From NCBI GenBank assembly GCA_017991555.1, contig JAGOQM010000003.1, forward strand, positions 62,001 to 126,000: DNA of 64,000 nt. The letters run 5' to 3'. This document shows, piece by piece, positions 1 through 8,591 of this stretch. The number at the start of each line of letters is the position of its first letter. Position 1 is the stretch's first letter. This DNA is from Neisseriaceae bacterium. GTDB lineage: Bacteria > Pseudomonadota > Gammaproteobacteria > Burkholderiales > Neisseriaceae. The notes beneath the pieces are model-generated. The model did not search any database. It saw only the letters and a program-made list of their open reading frames with translations, and was not told the origin of the DNA. A program made the position numbers and the translations under genes.

Positions 1-334
1 GCTCAATGAATAAATCAATCGAGCCGCGCAGCATGAAGAACACTTCTTCGACGTCGCGATGCACGTGCAACGGGCCTTCACACTGAGCCGGCAGCAGCAT
101 GGTCGAAAAGGTAAAGTTTTCCGCCGGCACCACGTTGGTGTCGCTGGTTACGCCGGCCGCGCCGGTGCCCATATAGCGCATTTGTGCGCGTTTGTATTTA
201 GGGTCGTAGTCGGCTTGGAACTTCAAGGCATTAAAATCATAGGTGCGGCTTTCCAAGCGCGCCACGCGAGATTCAACCCATTCAGCCAAGGTTTTGTCGG
301 CAGGTTGCTGCCAGGTGTCTATTGTTTGAGTCAT
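1..334 (-). CDS. Cupin-domain protein, C-terminus beyond the window edge
   Basis: The first 111 residues of a minus-strand gene are visible. The reading frame runs off the left edge. The segment HVHRDVEEVFFMLRG is a typical cupin motif 1, with two histidines and a glutamate placed to bind a metal, followed by the conserved glycine of the beta-barrel. The start at 334 is preferred over an in-frame ATG at 340 because GGAG lies about 7 bases upstream of it. It is the last visible gene of the Rieske/extradiol operon, 88 bp after the MFS gene. Cupins in aromatic operons can be ring-cleaving dioxygenases, isomerases or small accessory proteins. The fragment does not decide among these. Confidence 0.75.
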   Translation of the reverse strand, partial: MTQTIDTWQQPADKTLAEWVESRVARLESRTYDFNALKFQADYDPKYKRAQMRYMGTGAAGVTSDTNVVPAENFTFSTMLLPAQCEGPLHVHRDVEEVFFMLRGSIDLFIE

Positions 335-422
335 CTTCATTCTCCTTCAAAGTTAATTGCAGCGAGCACAACCGGCAGATTGATAACCGCTTAGGTGCCG
401 GTTGGCCGCATCGAGGCAGGGC

Positions 423-1658
423 TTAGTATTTACGTACCCAAGGCAGCAAAATAAACGAACCGATTAAGGCCACCGCTGCCAAAAACATAATGCCGTAATC
501 AAAATGACCGCTCATGGTCACCATATAGCCAATCAATACCGGTGCTGCTGCGCTGGCAAAGTTGCCCAAGCCGTTGAAAATCCCACCGGCCGTGGCCGCC
601 ACGTTCGCCGCCGACACCCGCGACAGCAAGGCAAAGACGGCACAGGCGCTCATGCCCCACGAGAAGGCGCTAAACGACATCAGGCCAATCACCGCTGCAG
701 TACTGTCTACGTACACCATCAGTCCCAGCCCTAGGCCAGCAAAGAACAGCCCCATCATCACCTGTCGGGCACGGCGTAGTGGCATCCGATCGGATAAGAA
801 TGCACCCAAAATCTCGCCCACCAGCATGGCAATAAACGGCAACGACGACAGCTGGCCAAAGGCTTTTAAATCAAAGTTTTTGGCTTCCATCAAATAGCTC
901 GGCAGCCAGCTGTTCAGGCCCCACAGGTAGGTCAACAAAGCCACGTTAAACAAACACACGCCCCAGAACGCCGCACTGGACAACAACTCCTTGCTGTTGT
1001 GGGCATGGTCTTTAAAGGTTGGGCGCTTAGCACCTTCGGCCAGAGACGTTTGCTTGGCCAACTTAGTGCCTTTAAGGCCAAAGTAAATCACCACCAGCAC
1101 CAGCAGGGTCAAGGCAGCCAGAACGTAAAACGTGGTTTGCCAATCATAGTTTTGCAACACGTAGGCGGTGATGGGAAAGCCCAAAGCCGCCCCAATGGGG
1201 GTGCCCAATAAGAACATGGTCGACGCCCGCGCCTGCTGACCGGCCCCAAAGGTTTGTTTGACAATGGTGTAGGCCAAGGCAAACAGCGGCCCTTCGGCCA
1301 GGCCCAATAGCACCCGGTAAAACAGCATTTCTTCGTAGCTCGTGGCCGTGCCCATGATGCCCATCAACACGCCCCAAGACGCCACGGTGACCATCAGTAA
1401 GTACTTAGGGTTAAACAGATCACCAATAAAGCTTAAAAACACCGATGAAAAGCCGTAAGCCAATAGGAAACTGGTCATCAGCCAGCCCAACTTCGACTTA
1501 TCGGTATGGGCGATGCCCATTACGTCTTGAAAATGCGGGTCTGCAAACAAGACCGAAATGCTGATCTTGTCAAAAAAGGCCAGGGTGACGCACACCATCA
1601 GCACCACGGCCACCATCCATTGCCGCATGCCTGCCTTGGCTACTTGCTCTGTTTGCAT
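423..1658 (-). CDS. MFS transporter, probable importer of the aromatic substrate
   Basis: This is a 411-residue integral membrane protein with about 12 hydrophobic segments, the normal length for a major facilitator superfamily carrier. The N-terminal half has the FFDKISISV segment and the RVLLGLAEGP motif typical of the anion:cation symporter branch that takes up organic acids. The start has a good ribosome site (GAGGAAAC, about 6 bases away). It sits between the ferredoxin reductase gene and the cupin gene on the same strand, so it probably imports the compound attacked by the Rieske oxygenase. Substrate identity cannot be read from the sequence. Confidence 0.85.
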   Translation of the reverse strand: MQTEQVAKAGMRQWMVAVVLMVCVTLAFFDKISISVLFADPHFQDVMGIAHTDKSKLGWLMTSFLLAYGFSSVFLSFIGDLFNPKYLLMVTVASWGVLMGIMGTATSYEEMLFYRVLLGLAEGPLFALAYTIVKQTFGAGQQARASTMFLLGTPIGAALGFPITAYVLQNYDWQTTFYVLAALTLLVLVVIYFGLKGTKLAKQTSLAEGAKRPTFKDHAHNSKELLSSAAFWGVCLFNVALLTYLWGLNSWLPSYLMEAKNFDLKAFGQLSSLPFIAMLVGEILGAFLSDRMPLRRARQVMMGLFFAGLGLGLMVYVDSTAAVIGLMSFSAFSWGMSACAVFALLSRVSAANVAATAGGIFNGLGNFASAAAPVLIGYMVTMSGHFDYGIMFLAAVALIGSFILLPWVRKY

Positions 1659-1731
1659 GATTGTTTCCTCTATGTCTCACTCAGACGATGAGTGATGTTT
1701 TAATAATGGTTGGTTAGGGTCTAGCGCCCAT

Positions 1732-2940
1732 TTATGGCTTTAAACTCATAGGGTTAAATTCTGGGTCAGCCAGCTGCGCCAGCGGCAACACCATGCCCGC
1801 CTGCATCCAGCGTTTGCCCAACTTGATCAAACGCGCTTCGTTCACCGCCACCATGGCCTGCAAGCGCTGCGCCTCATCAACGTAAATAAAGGTTTTTTTG
1901 TTCGGTCCCACATCGCGCACCACCAGCTGCAATCCTTCTGCGCCAGGGTTGCCCAAAATTTGAATGTTGCAATCCAGCTGATCCGACCACAGCCACGGAA
2001 TTTCGGCGTAGTCACAGCCTTGGCCAAGCATGTTCTTGGCCGCACAAATGGCTTGATTTTGCGCATTGGCCCAAGATTGAATGCAAAAGCCCAGCTCGGG
2101 GTGAATGGCCACGTCGCCAGCGGCAAAAATATGCGGGTCAGAGGTGCGCCCAGAAGCGTCTACCACCACCCCATCGCGTACCTCGAGGCCAGCGGCCACG
2201 GCCAGCTCGGTGGCGATTTCCGCCCCGGCCCCCACCACCACCACGTCTGCCTCCAGCAGCAGGCTGCTGCCGCCCCTAATTTGCACCGTGCCCATGTCCG
2301 TCGGCAGCAAGGACAAGCCCACGCTGTCGAGCTGAATGGCGGTGCCGGCGGCTTCATGTAAGTTCAGCAAAAAGGCCGACACTTCTGGGCTAACGCTGCG
2401 CTTACAGAGGCGACTGCCGTGTTCTAACACGGTGACCGCCAAGCCTTTTTTACGGGCTGTGGCCGCCACTTCCAAGCCAATCCAACCGCCGCCAATGATG
2501 GCCATACGCTTGCCGGGCTGTAGCTTTTGACCCAGGTTCTCAGCGTCGGCAATGGTGCGCACAGTAAACACATTGGGCATGTCAGCCCAGGCCGGCACCG
2601 GCAGGCGGGCTCGGCTGCCGGTGGCCAATAGCAGCTGCGTGTAGGCCAGTACGGTGCCGCTGGCCAAGGTCACGGTTTGGTCGGCGCGGTTAATCGCCGT
2701 CACGGTATCGGGCTTGTGCCATTCGATGTTCATGGCCGCAATGGCCGCCTCATCAAACAGCTGTAAGCCCGCCACCGCCATTTCACCCGCCAACACCTGT
2801 TTGGATAAGGGTGGGCGCTCGTAAAATACGGCTTCTTCGTTAGACACCACCGCCAAAACGCCGCTGTAGCCCTCTGCTCGGAGGGTATGCGCCGCCCATG
2901 CGGCGGCCTGGCCTGCGCCAATAATGATGATCCGACTCAT
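1732..2940 (-). CDS. FAD-dependent ferredoxin reductase of the Rieske oxygenase system
   Basis: This 402-residue flavoprotein resembles the reductases of ring-hydroxylating dioxygenases (BphA4/CamA type). The N-terminal FAD motif is IIGAGQAAAWAA. A second Rossmann motif for NADH, IIGGGWIGLEVAA, lies near residue 150, and the FAD-contact segment IFAAGDVA is near residue 270. It would pass electrons from NADH to the Rieske ferredoxin encoded at 6066-6374. AGGAG lies 7 bases before the start. It lies 21 bp downstream of the extradiol dioxygenase gene, consistent with one operon. Confidence 0.88.
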   Translation of the reverse strand: MSRIIIIGAGQAAAWAAHTLRAEGYSGVLAVVSNEEAVFYERPPLSKQVLAGEMAVAGLQLFDEAAIAAMNIEWHKPDTVTAINRADQTVTLASGTVLAYTQLLLATGSRARLPVPAWADMPNVFTVRTIADAENLGQKLQPGKRMAIIGGGWIGLEVAATARKKGLAVTVLEHGSRLCKRSVSPEVSAFLLNLHEAAGTAIQLDSVGLSLLPTDMGTVQIRGGSSLLLEADVVVVGAGAEIATELAVAAGLEVRDGVVVDASGRTSDPHIFAAGDVAIHPELGFCIQSWANAQNQAICAAKNMLGQGCDYAEIPWLWSDQLDCNIQILGNPGAEGLQLVVRDVGPNKKTFIYVDEAQRLQAMVAVNEARLIKLGKRWMQAGMVLPLAQLADPEFNPMSLKP

Positions 2941-2961
2941 GAAAAAACTCCTAGGAAGGGA

Positions 2962-3885
2962 TTACTTCAACTGCCTGCGGGTGTGCTCGTCGATGCCGCC
3001 TTCAATGGCCCATTCGGTAAACAAAGACACTTGATAATCATAAAAACGGGGCGTCCACGCCTCGGTGAGGTAGTCGTCGTTGGTGTAATACTCAAACGCC
3101 CCGCCAAACGGGCTGTTGACATACCAAAAATAGGCCGACGAAATGGGGTGGCGGCCTGGGCCGATAAAGGTCGACCACTGTTTTCGGTTCATGGCGATGC
3201 CGCCGCCAATCACCTCGTGAATGTCGCGCACCACAAACGCCACATGATTCAAGCCCACGGGCTTATTGGGCAGCTTTAACAGGAACAAATCGTGATGATG
3301 CCCTTCGGCCCGACAGCGTAAAAACGCGCCGCGGTCGTTGTAGGCATCGGATAGGTGAAAGCCCAGCTTGTCGATGTAAAACGCCTGCACCGTCGCCAAC
3401 TCGGGCGTAAAGAAGACCACGTGGCCCACCCGGACTGGTTCGGCCTGCTCGTACACGGGGCTGGCCTCGTTGACACGCTGAATGTCGCCATACTGGTTGA
3501 TGCCGCTCACGGGCAAAACCGGCGTGGTCACGCGGCTGGGCACAAAGCGAATGCTCAACCCGTTTGGGTCTAGGCATTGCACAAAGTCCGTGCCTTGGGT
3601 AAAGCCAGGCTGGTCCGCCAAGCGGCTGGCCAATTCGGTCAGGCTGGCGCCATCGGCCACGCCCCACACCACTTCGCGCAGGGTCGAGCCTGCTTCAATG
3701 GCCTTGGGTAACGAGGCGTCTAGGGCATCATGCACGTACAGGCGGCTCTGGTCTTGGGTTAGGTACAGTTCGGCCCCGGCCACATCGCTGAGGCCTTTTT
3801 TGAGGCCAAAATCACCCAAAAACCGAGCCGCCTCTTGCGTGTCGGTCACGCCAAACACCAGCGCTTCTATGCCTACGATGTTCAT
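2962..3885 (-). CDS. Type I extradiol (vicinal oxygen chelate) dioxygenase
   Basis: The protein has 307 residues made of two VOC modules, the size of 2,3-dihydroxybiphenyl or catechol 2,3-dioxygenases. The C-terminal module keeps the metal triad: His in VGHVVFF, His in LNHVAFV and Glu in GGAFEYY. It is therefore expected to bind Fe(II) and open a catechol-like ring next to the hydroxyls. I place the start at 3885 rather than the in-frame ATG at 3891, because GAGG is then 6 bases upstream instead of directly abutting. In the operon it follows the dehydrogenase and probably cleaves its product. The ring substrate is unknown. Confidence 0.88.
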   Translation of the reverse strand: MNIVGIEALVFGVTDTQEAARFLGDFGLKKGLSDVAGAELYLTQDQSRLYVHDALDASLPKAIEAGSTLREVVWGVADGASLTELASRLADQPGFTQGTDFVQCLDPNGLSIRFVPSRVTTPVLPVSGINQYGDIQRVNEASPVYEQAEPVRVGHVVFFTPELATVQAFYIDKLGFHLSDAYNDRGAFLRCRAEGHHHDLFLLKLPNKPVGLNHVAFVVRDIHEVIGGGIAMNRKQWSTFIGPGRHPISSAYFWYVNSPFGGAFEYYTNDDYLTEAWTPRFYDYQVSLFTEWAIEGGIDEHTRRQLK

Positions 3886-3912
3886 ATGCATCCTCTATTT
3901 CTTTATTATGAT

Positions 3913-4671
3913 TTAATTAAACACAAAGCCGCCGTTAACCGGGAGCGTCTGGCCGGTCACAAAGGACGACAGGTCAGACAGCAGATACAGAATGGCGCCG
4001 GTCACGTCCTCAGGCATTTGCTGGCGATTAATCGCTCGCCCATTCACGTACAGGTCATGCCGCGCTTGGGGCACATACTCTGTGGCCTCCACCAGCACCA
4101 ATCCAGGGCAAACGGTGTTGACGCAAATATTGTCCGGCCCCAGCTCGCGCGCCATCGAACGCGTCATCGAGATGATGGCGCCCTTACTGGCCACATAGGC
4201 CATCAGCTTGGGCGCGCCCCACAGCGCCGTATCCGAGGCAATGTTGACGATTTTGCCGGCTGTACTGCCGCGCAAATGGGGCACCGCCGCCTGACTCATC
4301 AGCCAGGTGCCACGCACGTTGACGTTCATCACCCGATCCCACAGCCCAATGTCGTAGTCCATCATGTCCACGCCACCCACGCCGGTGGCCAACGCGCCAC
4401 AGTTCACCAAGCCATCCAAAGCCCCCAGCCACTCTATCGCTTGCGTCATACAGCGGCTAATGGCCTCAGGGTCGGCCAAGTCCAGCGCCACCGCCTGCGC
4501 GCTCAGGCCTTCGGCGACCAGTTTTTGGGCCGCCGCCTGTGCTTCAGGGTACAAAATATCGGCCAAGACCACTTTGGCACCGGCCCGGGCGGCCGCTTCG
4601 GCAAAGGCAAAGCCCAAGCCGCGCGCAGCGCCCGTCACCAACACCCGCTTCTGTGTCAGCAAGCCGTTCAT
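3913..4671 (-). CDS. SDR-family oxidoreductase, probable dihydrodiol dehydrogenase
   Basis: This is a classical short-chain dehydrogenase of 252 residues. The cofactor motif is GAARGLG near residue 14. The NVNVRG segment, the catalytic serine in NIASD and the YVASK tyrosine-lysine pair all follow in the normal order. An aspartate at the end of beta-strand 2 (VVLAD) points to NAD rather than NADP. The start codon overlaps the stop of the oxygenase gene by 4 bp (ATGA), so the two are probably translationally coupled. The likely role is oxidation of a cis-dihydrodiol to the catechol that the next enzyme cleaves. A different hydroxyl substrate is possible if the oxygenase is a demethylase. Confidence 0.85.
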   Translation of the reverse strand: MNGLLTQKRVLVTGAARGLGFAFAEAAARAGAKVVLADILYPEAQAAAQKLVAEGLSAQAVALDLADPEAISRCMTQAIEWLGALDGLVNCGALATGVGGVDMMDYDIGLWDRVMNVNVRGTWLMSQAAVPHLRGSTAGKIVNIASDTALWGAPKLMAYVASKGAIISMTRSMARELGPDNICVNTVCPGLVLVEATEYVPQARHDLYVNGRAINRQQMPEDVTGAILYLLSDLSSFVTGQTLPVNGGFVFN

Positions 4672-5720
4672 ACCACATAGCCTTGGTTGTCTTGCTTGCC
4701 CTCGGCCAACGCGGCCAACTGCGCCACCTGCTGCTGGGCTTCTTTTTTCATGATGCGGCGCAGGCGAGATAGGCCCACGTCGTGCTGATACAAGAATTCT
4801 TTTTCACGCGCATCTGCCGGCATCAATTCAAGAATCACCCGGTCTTGCTCCAACACGTCCCAGTGTAGTTTTTCCAAATGGGTGCGGTACAAGAAGCGCC
4901 AAGCGTCGCGCTGCCAGCCCTTCACTTCACGACAGCGCCAAAAGAACACGCGGGTATTGTGCGCATCAATCGGCGTGGCAAAGCCCACGATCCAAAACAC
5001 ACCGCCCGGGCCAAACTGTTTTTGGTAGGGAATCGACAGGCGTAGCCAAGACGCACCGCTTTGGCCCCACTCCACCCAGTCAAAGTTCACCCCGGTTTGG
5101 CCTTCTTTTTCAAACACAAAGCCTTTGTCGGTGGGCCGATGGCGCATTTGCGCGGTTTTATCGCCGGCATACATCGAGTGTGAAGCGCCGTGCAAATAGC
5201 TGCCGTGCATCGGGTCCATCACGTTGTCCACGGCATAGCGGTAATTCACCTTCCAGTCGGCCTGACACAAGAACGAACTCCACTCCTCGCCATCGCTTAG
5301 CTGTTCTGGCAACGCCAGTTCGTCCGGCTCGGCCTCCGGGTCGATGCCAAACCACAAGAAAATGGCGTCATTGCGTTCTTGCACCGGATAAGAACGCAAA
5401 CATTTTTGCTTGGTCATCGGGCAGGCATCCACCGCTGGCACGTCGGCCACCACGCCCTGACCATCCACCTCAACGCCGTGATACCAACAGGCCACGCGGT
5501 CGCCCAAGTTCCAACCCAAAGACAAACGCGCCCCGCGATGCGGACAACGGTCTTCAATCGCGTGTACCTGGCCGTCATCACCGCGCCACAGCACGATGTT
5601 TTCACCCAGGCGGGTGATGCCCACGGGGTTATTGGCCACTTCATAGCTCGCCACCACCGGATACCAAAGGTTGCGCAAGCCCAAGTCTAAATATTGTTCT
5701 ACCTGATCTATCGTGTTCAT
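4668..5720 (-). CDS. Rieske non-heme iron oxygenase, catalytic subunit
   Basis: The protein has 350 residues. The Rieske [2Fe-2S] ligands are in CPHRGA and, 18 residues later, in CWYHG. The mononuclear iron site is visible around residues 165-180, where DPMHGSYLHGASH supplies the two histidines. No separate beta subunit is encoded nearby. With the dedicated ferredoxin and flavoprotein reductase this makes a three-component system like that of dicamba demethylase or carbazole dioxygenase. Either ring dihydroxylation or O-/N-demethylation is possible. The neighbouring SDR and extradiol genes favour ring dihydroxylation. Confidence 0.88.
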   Translation of the reverse strand: MNTIDQVEQYLDLGLRNLWYPVVASYEVANNPVGITRLGENIVLWRGDDGQVHAIEDRCPHRGARLSLGWNLGDRVACWYHGVEVDGQGVVADVPAVDACPMTKQKCLRSYPVQERNDAIFLWFGIDPEAEPDELALPEQLSDGEEWSSFLCQADWKVNYRYAVDNVMDPMHGSYLHGASHSMYAGDKTAQMRHRPTDKGFVFEKEGQTGVNFDWVEWGQSGASWLRLSIPYQKQFGPGGVFWIVGFATPIDAHNTRVFFWRCREVKGWQRDAWRFLYRTHLEKLHWDVLEQDRVILELMPADAREKEFLYQHDVGLSRLRRIMKKEAQQQVAQLAALAEGKQDNQGYVV

Positions 5721-5733
5721 TGTCCTATCCCCT

Positions 5734-6030
5734 CTAATAACCTAAACGGGCCATTTCGGCCTCAAAGTTGGCGCTGTGCCATAGATCGCCACTCTCGTGA
5801 CGAAACCCAGCTTCATTCAGATGAGCCGCCATGTCTGTCGGTGTGACCTTATCGGCCTTAAAGCCAGAAATTAAGTGTTGGCACAGGGCCAACTCATAGG
5901 CATTGGGTTCACGCGGACGGGTTTGCCACACGATGTTTTGTGGCTGCCCAGGCATTTGAATGTTGTCAATGCCCGCCTCTTTTGAAGGTGATGGCTTCAG
6001 CCATAGGGCTAATTTGGGATTATGGTTCAT
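5734..6030 (-). CDS. Small protein with recombinase-like helix-turn-helix segment
   Basis: A 98-residue soluble protein is encoded between the ferredoxin and the oxygenase genes, only 13 bp before the latter. The C-terminal third (HLNEAGFRHESGDLW, then FEAEMARLGY) resembles the helix-turn-helix of the serine-recombinase 'Recombinase' domain. Small proteins of this kind occur in other proteobacterial aromatic-degradation operons. No catalytic motif is present. It may be a stabilising or assembly partner of the oxygenase, or a small DNA-binding regulator. The role is unknown. Confidence 0.7.
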   Translation of the reverse strand: MNHNPKLALWLKPSPSKEAGIDNIQMPGQPQNIVWQTRPREPNAYELALCQHLISGFKADKVTPTDMAAHLNEAGFRHESGDLWHSANFEAEMARLGY

Positions 6031-6065
6031 ACCGTGGTTTCTCCTATTTATGCTGCTTTTTTTAT

Positions 6066-6374
6066 TTATTTCATCTGTACCAGAATGTCGTCGCCTTCAA
6101 CCTTAATCGGATACGTACACAAATCACGACAGCCTGGCCCGCTTTCCAACTTGCCCGTTGGAATATCAAAAATGGCTTCATGTAAAGGACACTCAACCGT
6201 ACGGCCTTCCACAAAGCCCTCGCTCAATAAGGCATAGGCGTGTGGACACACGTCTTCAATGCCGTAATAAGTCCCGTCAACTTCAAACACCCCGATTTCG
6301 ACCTCACCAACCTTAACGGCCTTAGGCATGTCGGCAGTGATTTCTTGACGTTTACAAATGGGCAACCAGCTCAT
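6066..6374 (-). CDS. Rieske [2Fe-2S] ferredoxin
   Basis: The 102-residue protein consists of a single Rieske domain. The cluster ligands are CPH near residue 44 and CPLH near residue 62, with the usual 16-residue gap. It resembles BphA3-type ferredoxins and the NirD small subunit. Its place as first gene of the operon, together with the reductase and oxygenase, supports the electron-carrier role. The promoter and a putative IclR site lie just upstream (6411-6465). Confidence 0.9.
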   Translation of the reverse strand: MSWLPICKRQEITADMPKAVKVGEVEIGVFEVDGTYYGIEDVCPHAYALLSEGFVEGRTVECPLHEAIFDIPTGKLESGPGCRDLCTYPIKVEGDDILVQMK

Positions 6375-6410
6375 AACTTCTCCTAATATTGTTTTACCTA
6401 CAAAACACTA

Positions 6411-6423
6411 TTTGACATTCAAA
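6411..6423. promoter_or_regulatory. Inverted repeat, candidate IclR operator
   Basis: TTTGACATTCAAA is an inverted repeat with 5-bp arms and a 3-bp centre. A further CATTCAAA follows directly at 6424-6431, so the half-site is repeated. It lies just downstream of the predicted -10 box of the catabolic operon, where a bound repressor would block initiation. Assignment to the neighbouring IclR protein is inference. Confidence 0.45.
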
Positions 6424-6435
6424 ACATTCAAACAA

Positions 6436-6465
6436 AGCATAGAATAAATCCTCTAACAATGTCAA
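6436..6465 (-). promoter_or_regulatory. Sigma-70 promoter of the aromatic operon
   Basis: On the minus strand a consensus -35 (TTGACA, 6465-6460) is followed after 18 bp by TATGCT (6441-6436). It lies about 60 bp upstream of the ferredoxin start. No other open reading frame competes for it. Confidence 0.6.
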
Positions 6466-6520
6466 CAGTGAAAGACGAAACGCGGCGTTTTTTTAACCGT
6501 GTGTCCGCGCAGCACACGTA

Positions 6521-6557
6521 AAAACCCCCAGCATACGCTTGGTAGGCTGGGGGTTTT
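6521..6557 (-). terminator. Rho-independent terminator of the IclR gene
   Basis: AAAACCCCCAGC at 6521-6532 pairs perfectly with GCTGGGGGTTTT at 6546-6557, a 12-bp stem with a 13-base loop. It lies 12 bp beyond the stop of the iclR-type gene. The T-rich ends on both strands mean it could also stop transcription in the other direction. Confidence 0.85.
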
Positions 6558-6569
6558 AATGAATTAATT

Positions 6570-7358
6570 TTATAGGTAGTTGTGGCGGGTTAATTGTTGC
6601 GATAAGCGCTCGGCCGCATCAATGACCTTGGGTTTGACTTCGTCATGAAACACCGCCTCAGTAAACATGCCCAAAGGGCAGCTGGCCGAGATCACCGCCA
6701 CCATTTTGCCATCGTCACGCCGAAACACTGGCGAGGCACAGGTGGCCATATTGTGGTTAAAGTGGCCCCAACTCACCATGGCGCTTTGGCCACGAATCGC
6801 CTCTAGGCGCGCCAATAACTGAGGCAAGCCTTGTGGGGTTTTGTCAGAGTAAGACTGCCACTCGGTTTCGTTGGCGTACAACGCCTCCACCACTTCGGTG
6901 GGCTTGTCCGACAGCAACAGTTGCCCAATCACGGTGGCGTAAGCCGGCCAACGCGTGCCCACGCGCACACGGCTGGTGAATGAGCCAGATGCCTGACACT
7001 GATCGATGTAGACAATGTCTTTGTCTTGCAAGATCACCAAATTGCAGGCCAGCGAAGTGTCATCGCGCAGCTGGCTCAAAATCGGCCGCGCCGCCTCAAT
7101 TAAGTCTAAGCCAGAAAGGTATTTAAACCCCAGGCCCATCACCTTGGCGTCCAAGGTATAGCGCTTGCTGTCTTGGCTTTTTCGAATGTAGCCACAGGAT
7201 TCTAAGGTATACGCCAAACGAAAGGCGCTGGAACGGTTCACCCCTAACTTTTCAGCCAACTCCGAGATGGTCAATGCCTGCTGCTCGTGTCCAAACAATT
7301 CCAAAATAGCCAAACCGCGCATCAAACCAGGCACCAAGTACCGTTCTTCCATTTCCAT
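6570..7358 (-). CDS. IclR-family transcriptional regulator
   Basis: The protein has 262 residues, a normal IclR length. An N-terminal winged helix-turn-helix (LTISELAEKLGVNRSSAFRL, about residues 30-50) is followed by an IclR effector-binding domain with the VRVGTRWPAYATVIGQLLL region. The start at 7358 is chosen because AAGGGTGA lies about 6 bases upstream. The longer frame back to 7442 would add a Trp/Cys-rich segment unlike the family. It is encoded upstream of the catabolic operon in the same orientation and is separated from it by its own terminator. It likely senses the substrate or an intermediate. Confidence 0.88.
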   Translation of the reverse strand: MEMEERYLVPGLMRGLAILELFGHEQQALTISELAEKLGVNRSSAFRLAYTLESCGYIRKSQDSKRYTLDAKVMGLGFKYLSGLDLIEAARPILSQLRDDTSLACNLVILQDKDIVYIDQCQASGSFTSRVRVGTRWPAYATVIGQLLLSDKPTEVVEALYANETEWQSYSDKTPQGLPQLLARLEAIRGQSAMVSWGHFNHNMATCASPVFRRDDGKMVAVISASCPLGMFTEAVFHDEVKPKVIDAAERLSQQLTRHNYL

Positions 7359-7532
7359 GTGTGTCACCCTTTGTGATTTAATTGCATTGCACCATAGCCA
7401 TTTCCAGCCTGTCAACCAACATGCTGAAGAAGTAAAGGACATCTGCCCAAATAAACTTGATTTAGCGCAAAGACGCTTGAACTGAGGCGGAAATGACTAC
7501 GCAATGATTCCGCGTTATTATAAACTATAAGG

Positions 7533-7561
7533 TTATCATTTAAACCCTAACCCTTATCATT
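7533..7561 (+). promoter_or_regulatory. Direct repeats upstream of pdxY
   Basis: TTATCATT occurs at 7533-7540 and again at 7554-7561. The 21-bp period is two helical turns, in the 232-bp gap between the divergent iclR and pdxY genes. This spacing suits a dimeric activator or repressor bound on one DNA face. No regulator can be named. Confidence 0.3.
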
Positions 7562-7590
7562 ACCCCACACACCTAACAAGCCGTCAAAAT

Positions 7591-8454
7591 ATGAAAAACA
7601 TACTCTCCATTCAATCACACGTTGTGTTTGGTCACGCCGGCAACGCCGCCGCCGTTTTCCCCATGCAGCGGATGGGCCTCAACGTTTGGCCTTTAAACAC
7701 GGTGCAGTTTTCGAACCACACCCAATACGCGCAAAAATGGACCGGTGTCACCATGCCCGCCGCCCACCTCGGCGAGATCGCCACCGGCCTCGACAATATT
7801 GGCGTATTGGGCCAGTGTGACGCCGTGTTGAGTGGGTACATTGGCGCCGCCGAACAGGGCGAACACATTTTAAACATCGTCAAACAGGTCAAGGCGCAAA
7901 ACCCCAACGCCCTGTATGCCTGCGATCCGGTGATGGGCCATTCTGAAAAAGGCTGCGTGGTGGCCCCGGGGGTGGCAGAGTTTATCTGTCAGCAACTCCT
8001 GCCCCACAGCGACATTATTTCACCCAACCTACTCGAATTAGAAACCCTCACCCTGCGCCCGATCAACAGCGTGCAAGAAGCCGTCGAAGCCGCCCGCCTG
8101 CTGTGCACCATGGGCACCGAAATGGTGTTGATTAAACACCTTAACCGAGCGGCCTTTCACGACGACTGTTACGAAACCATGCTGGTCACCAAAACCAAAG
8201 CCTGGCACATTAGCCGCCCCTTGGTGAACTTTGCCGGCAAACAGCCCGTAGGCGTAGGCGACCTCACCAGCGGCCTGTTTTTGAGCGGCATCCTCCAAGG
8301 CAAGCGCCCGGTAGACGCGTTAGAACACGTGACCGCCGCAGTGTACGACGTCGTTCACGAAACCCAACGGCGTGGCGCCTATGAGCTACAGCTGGTGGCG
8401 GCGCAAGATTCATTCGTGCAGCCCAAGCATCACTTTAAGGCCATCAACCTCTAA
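7591..8454 (+). CDS. pdxY: Pyridoxal kinase
   Basis: The 287-residue protein is a ribokinase-fold vitamin B6 kinase. The N-terminus ([20 protein letters not shown]) is the characteristic PdxY/PdxK start. It is followed by YACDPVMGH near residue 110 and by [13 protein letters not shown] near residue 222, which holds the catalytic aspartate and anion hole. PdxY phosphorylates pyridoxal to pyridoxal phosphate in the salvage pathway. It stands alone between a divergent regulator and a terminator, so it is probably monocistronic. Confidence 0.93.
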   Translation: MKNILSIQSHVVFGHAGNAAAVFPMQRMGLNVWPLNTVQFSNHTQYAQKWTGVTMPAAHLGEIATGLDNIGVLGQCDAVLSGYIGAAEQGEHILNIVKQVKAQNPNALYACDPVMGHSEKGCVVAPGVAEFICQQLLPHSDIISPNLLELETLTLRPINSVQEAVEAARLLCTMGTEMVLIKHLNRAAFHDDCYETMLVTKTKAWHISRPLVNFAGKQPVGVGDLTSGLFLSGILQGKRPVDALEHVTAAVYDVVHETQRRGAYELQLVAAQDSFVQPKHHFKAINL

Positions 8455-8472
8455 GCCACCGACGCTGACCCT

Positions 8473-8497
8473 AAAGGCACTCATTTTGAGTGCCTTT
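8473..8497 (+). terminator. Terminator after pdxY
   Basis: AAAGGCACTCA and GAGTGCCTTT form a stem around a TTTT loop, 18 bp after the pdxY stop, followed by T-rich sequence. Confidence 0.8.
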
Positions 8498-8591
8498 ATT
8501 AATGGCCATCACCATCAGGCCCTTATTAGACCCTTAAGCGCTCAAAAGTTGGGCCTGCTTGGTTTGATAACAGCTTCGGGCTTTAAGCCCG

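Noticed and set aside
3835..4680. 281-codon plus-strand frame opposite the SDR gene
   Set aside because: His/Gln/Arg-rich antisense shadow; the minus strand has a complete SDR with all motifs.
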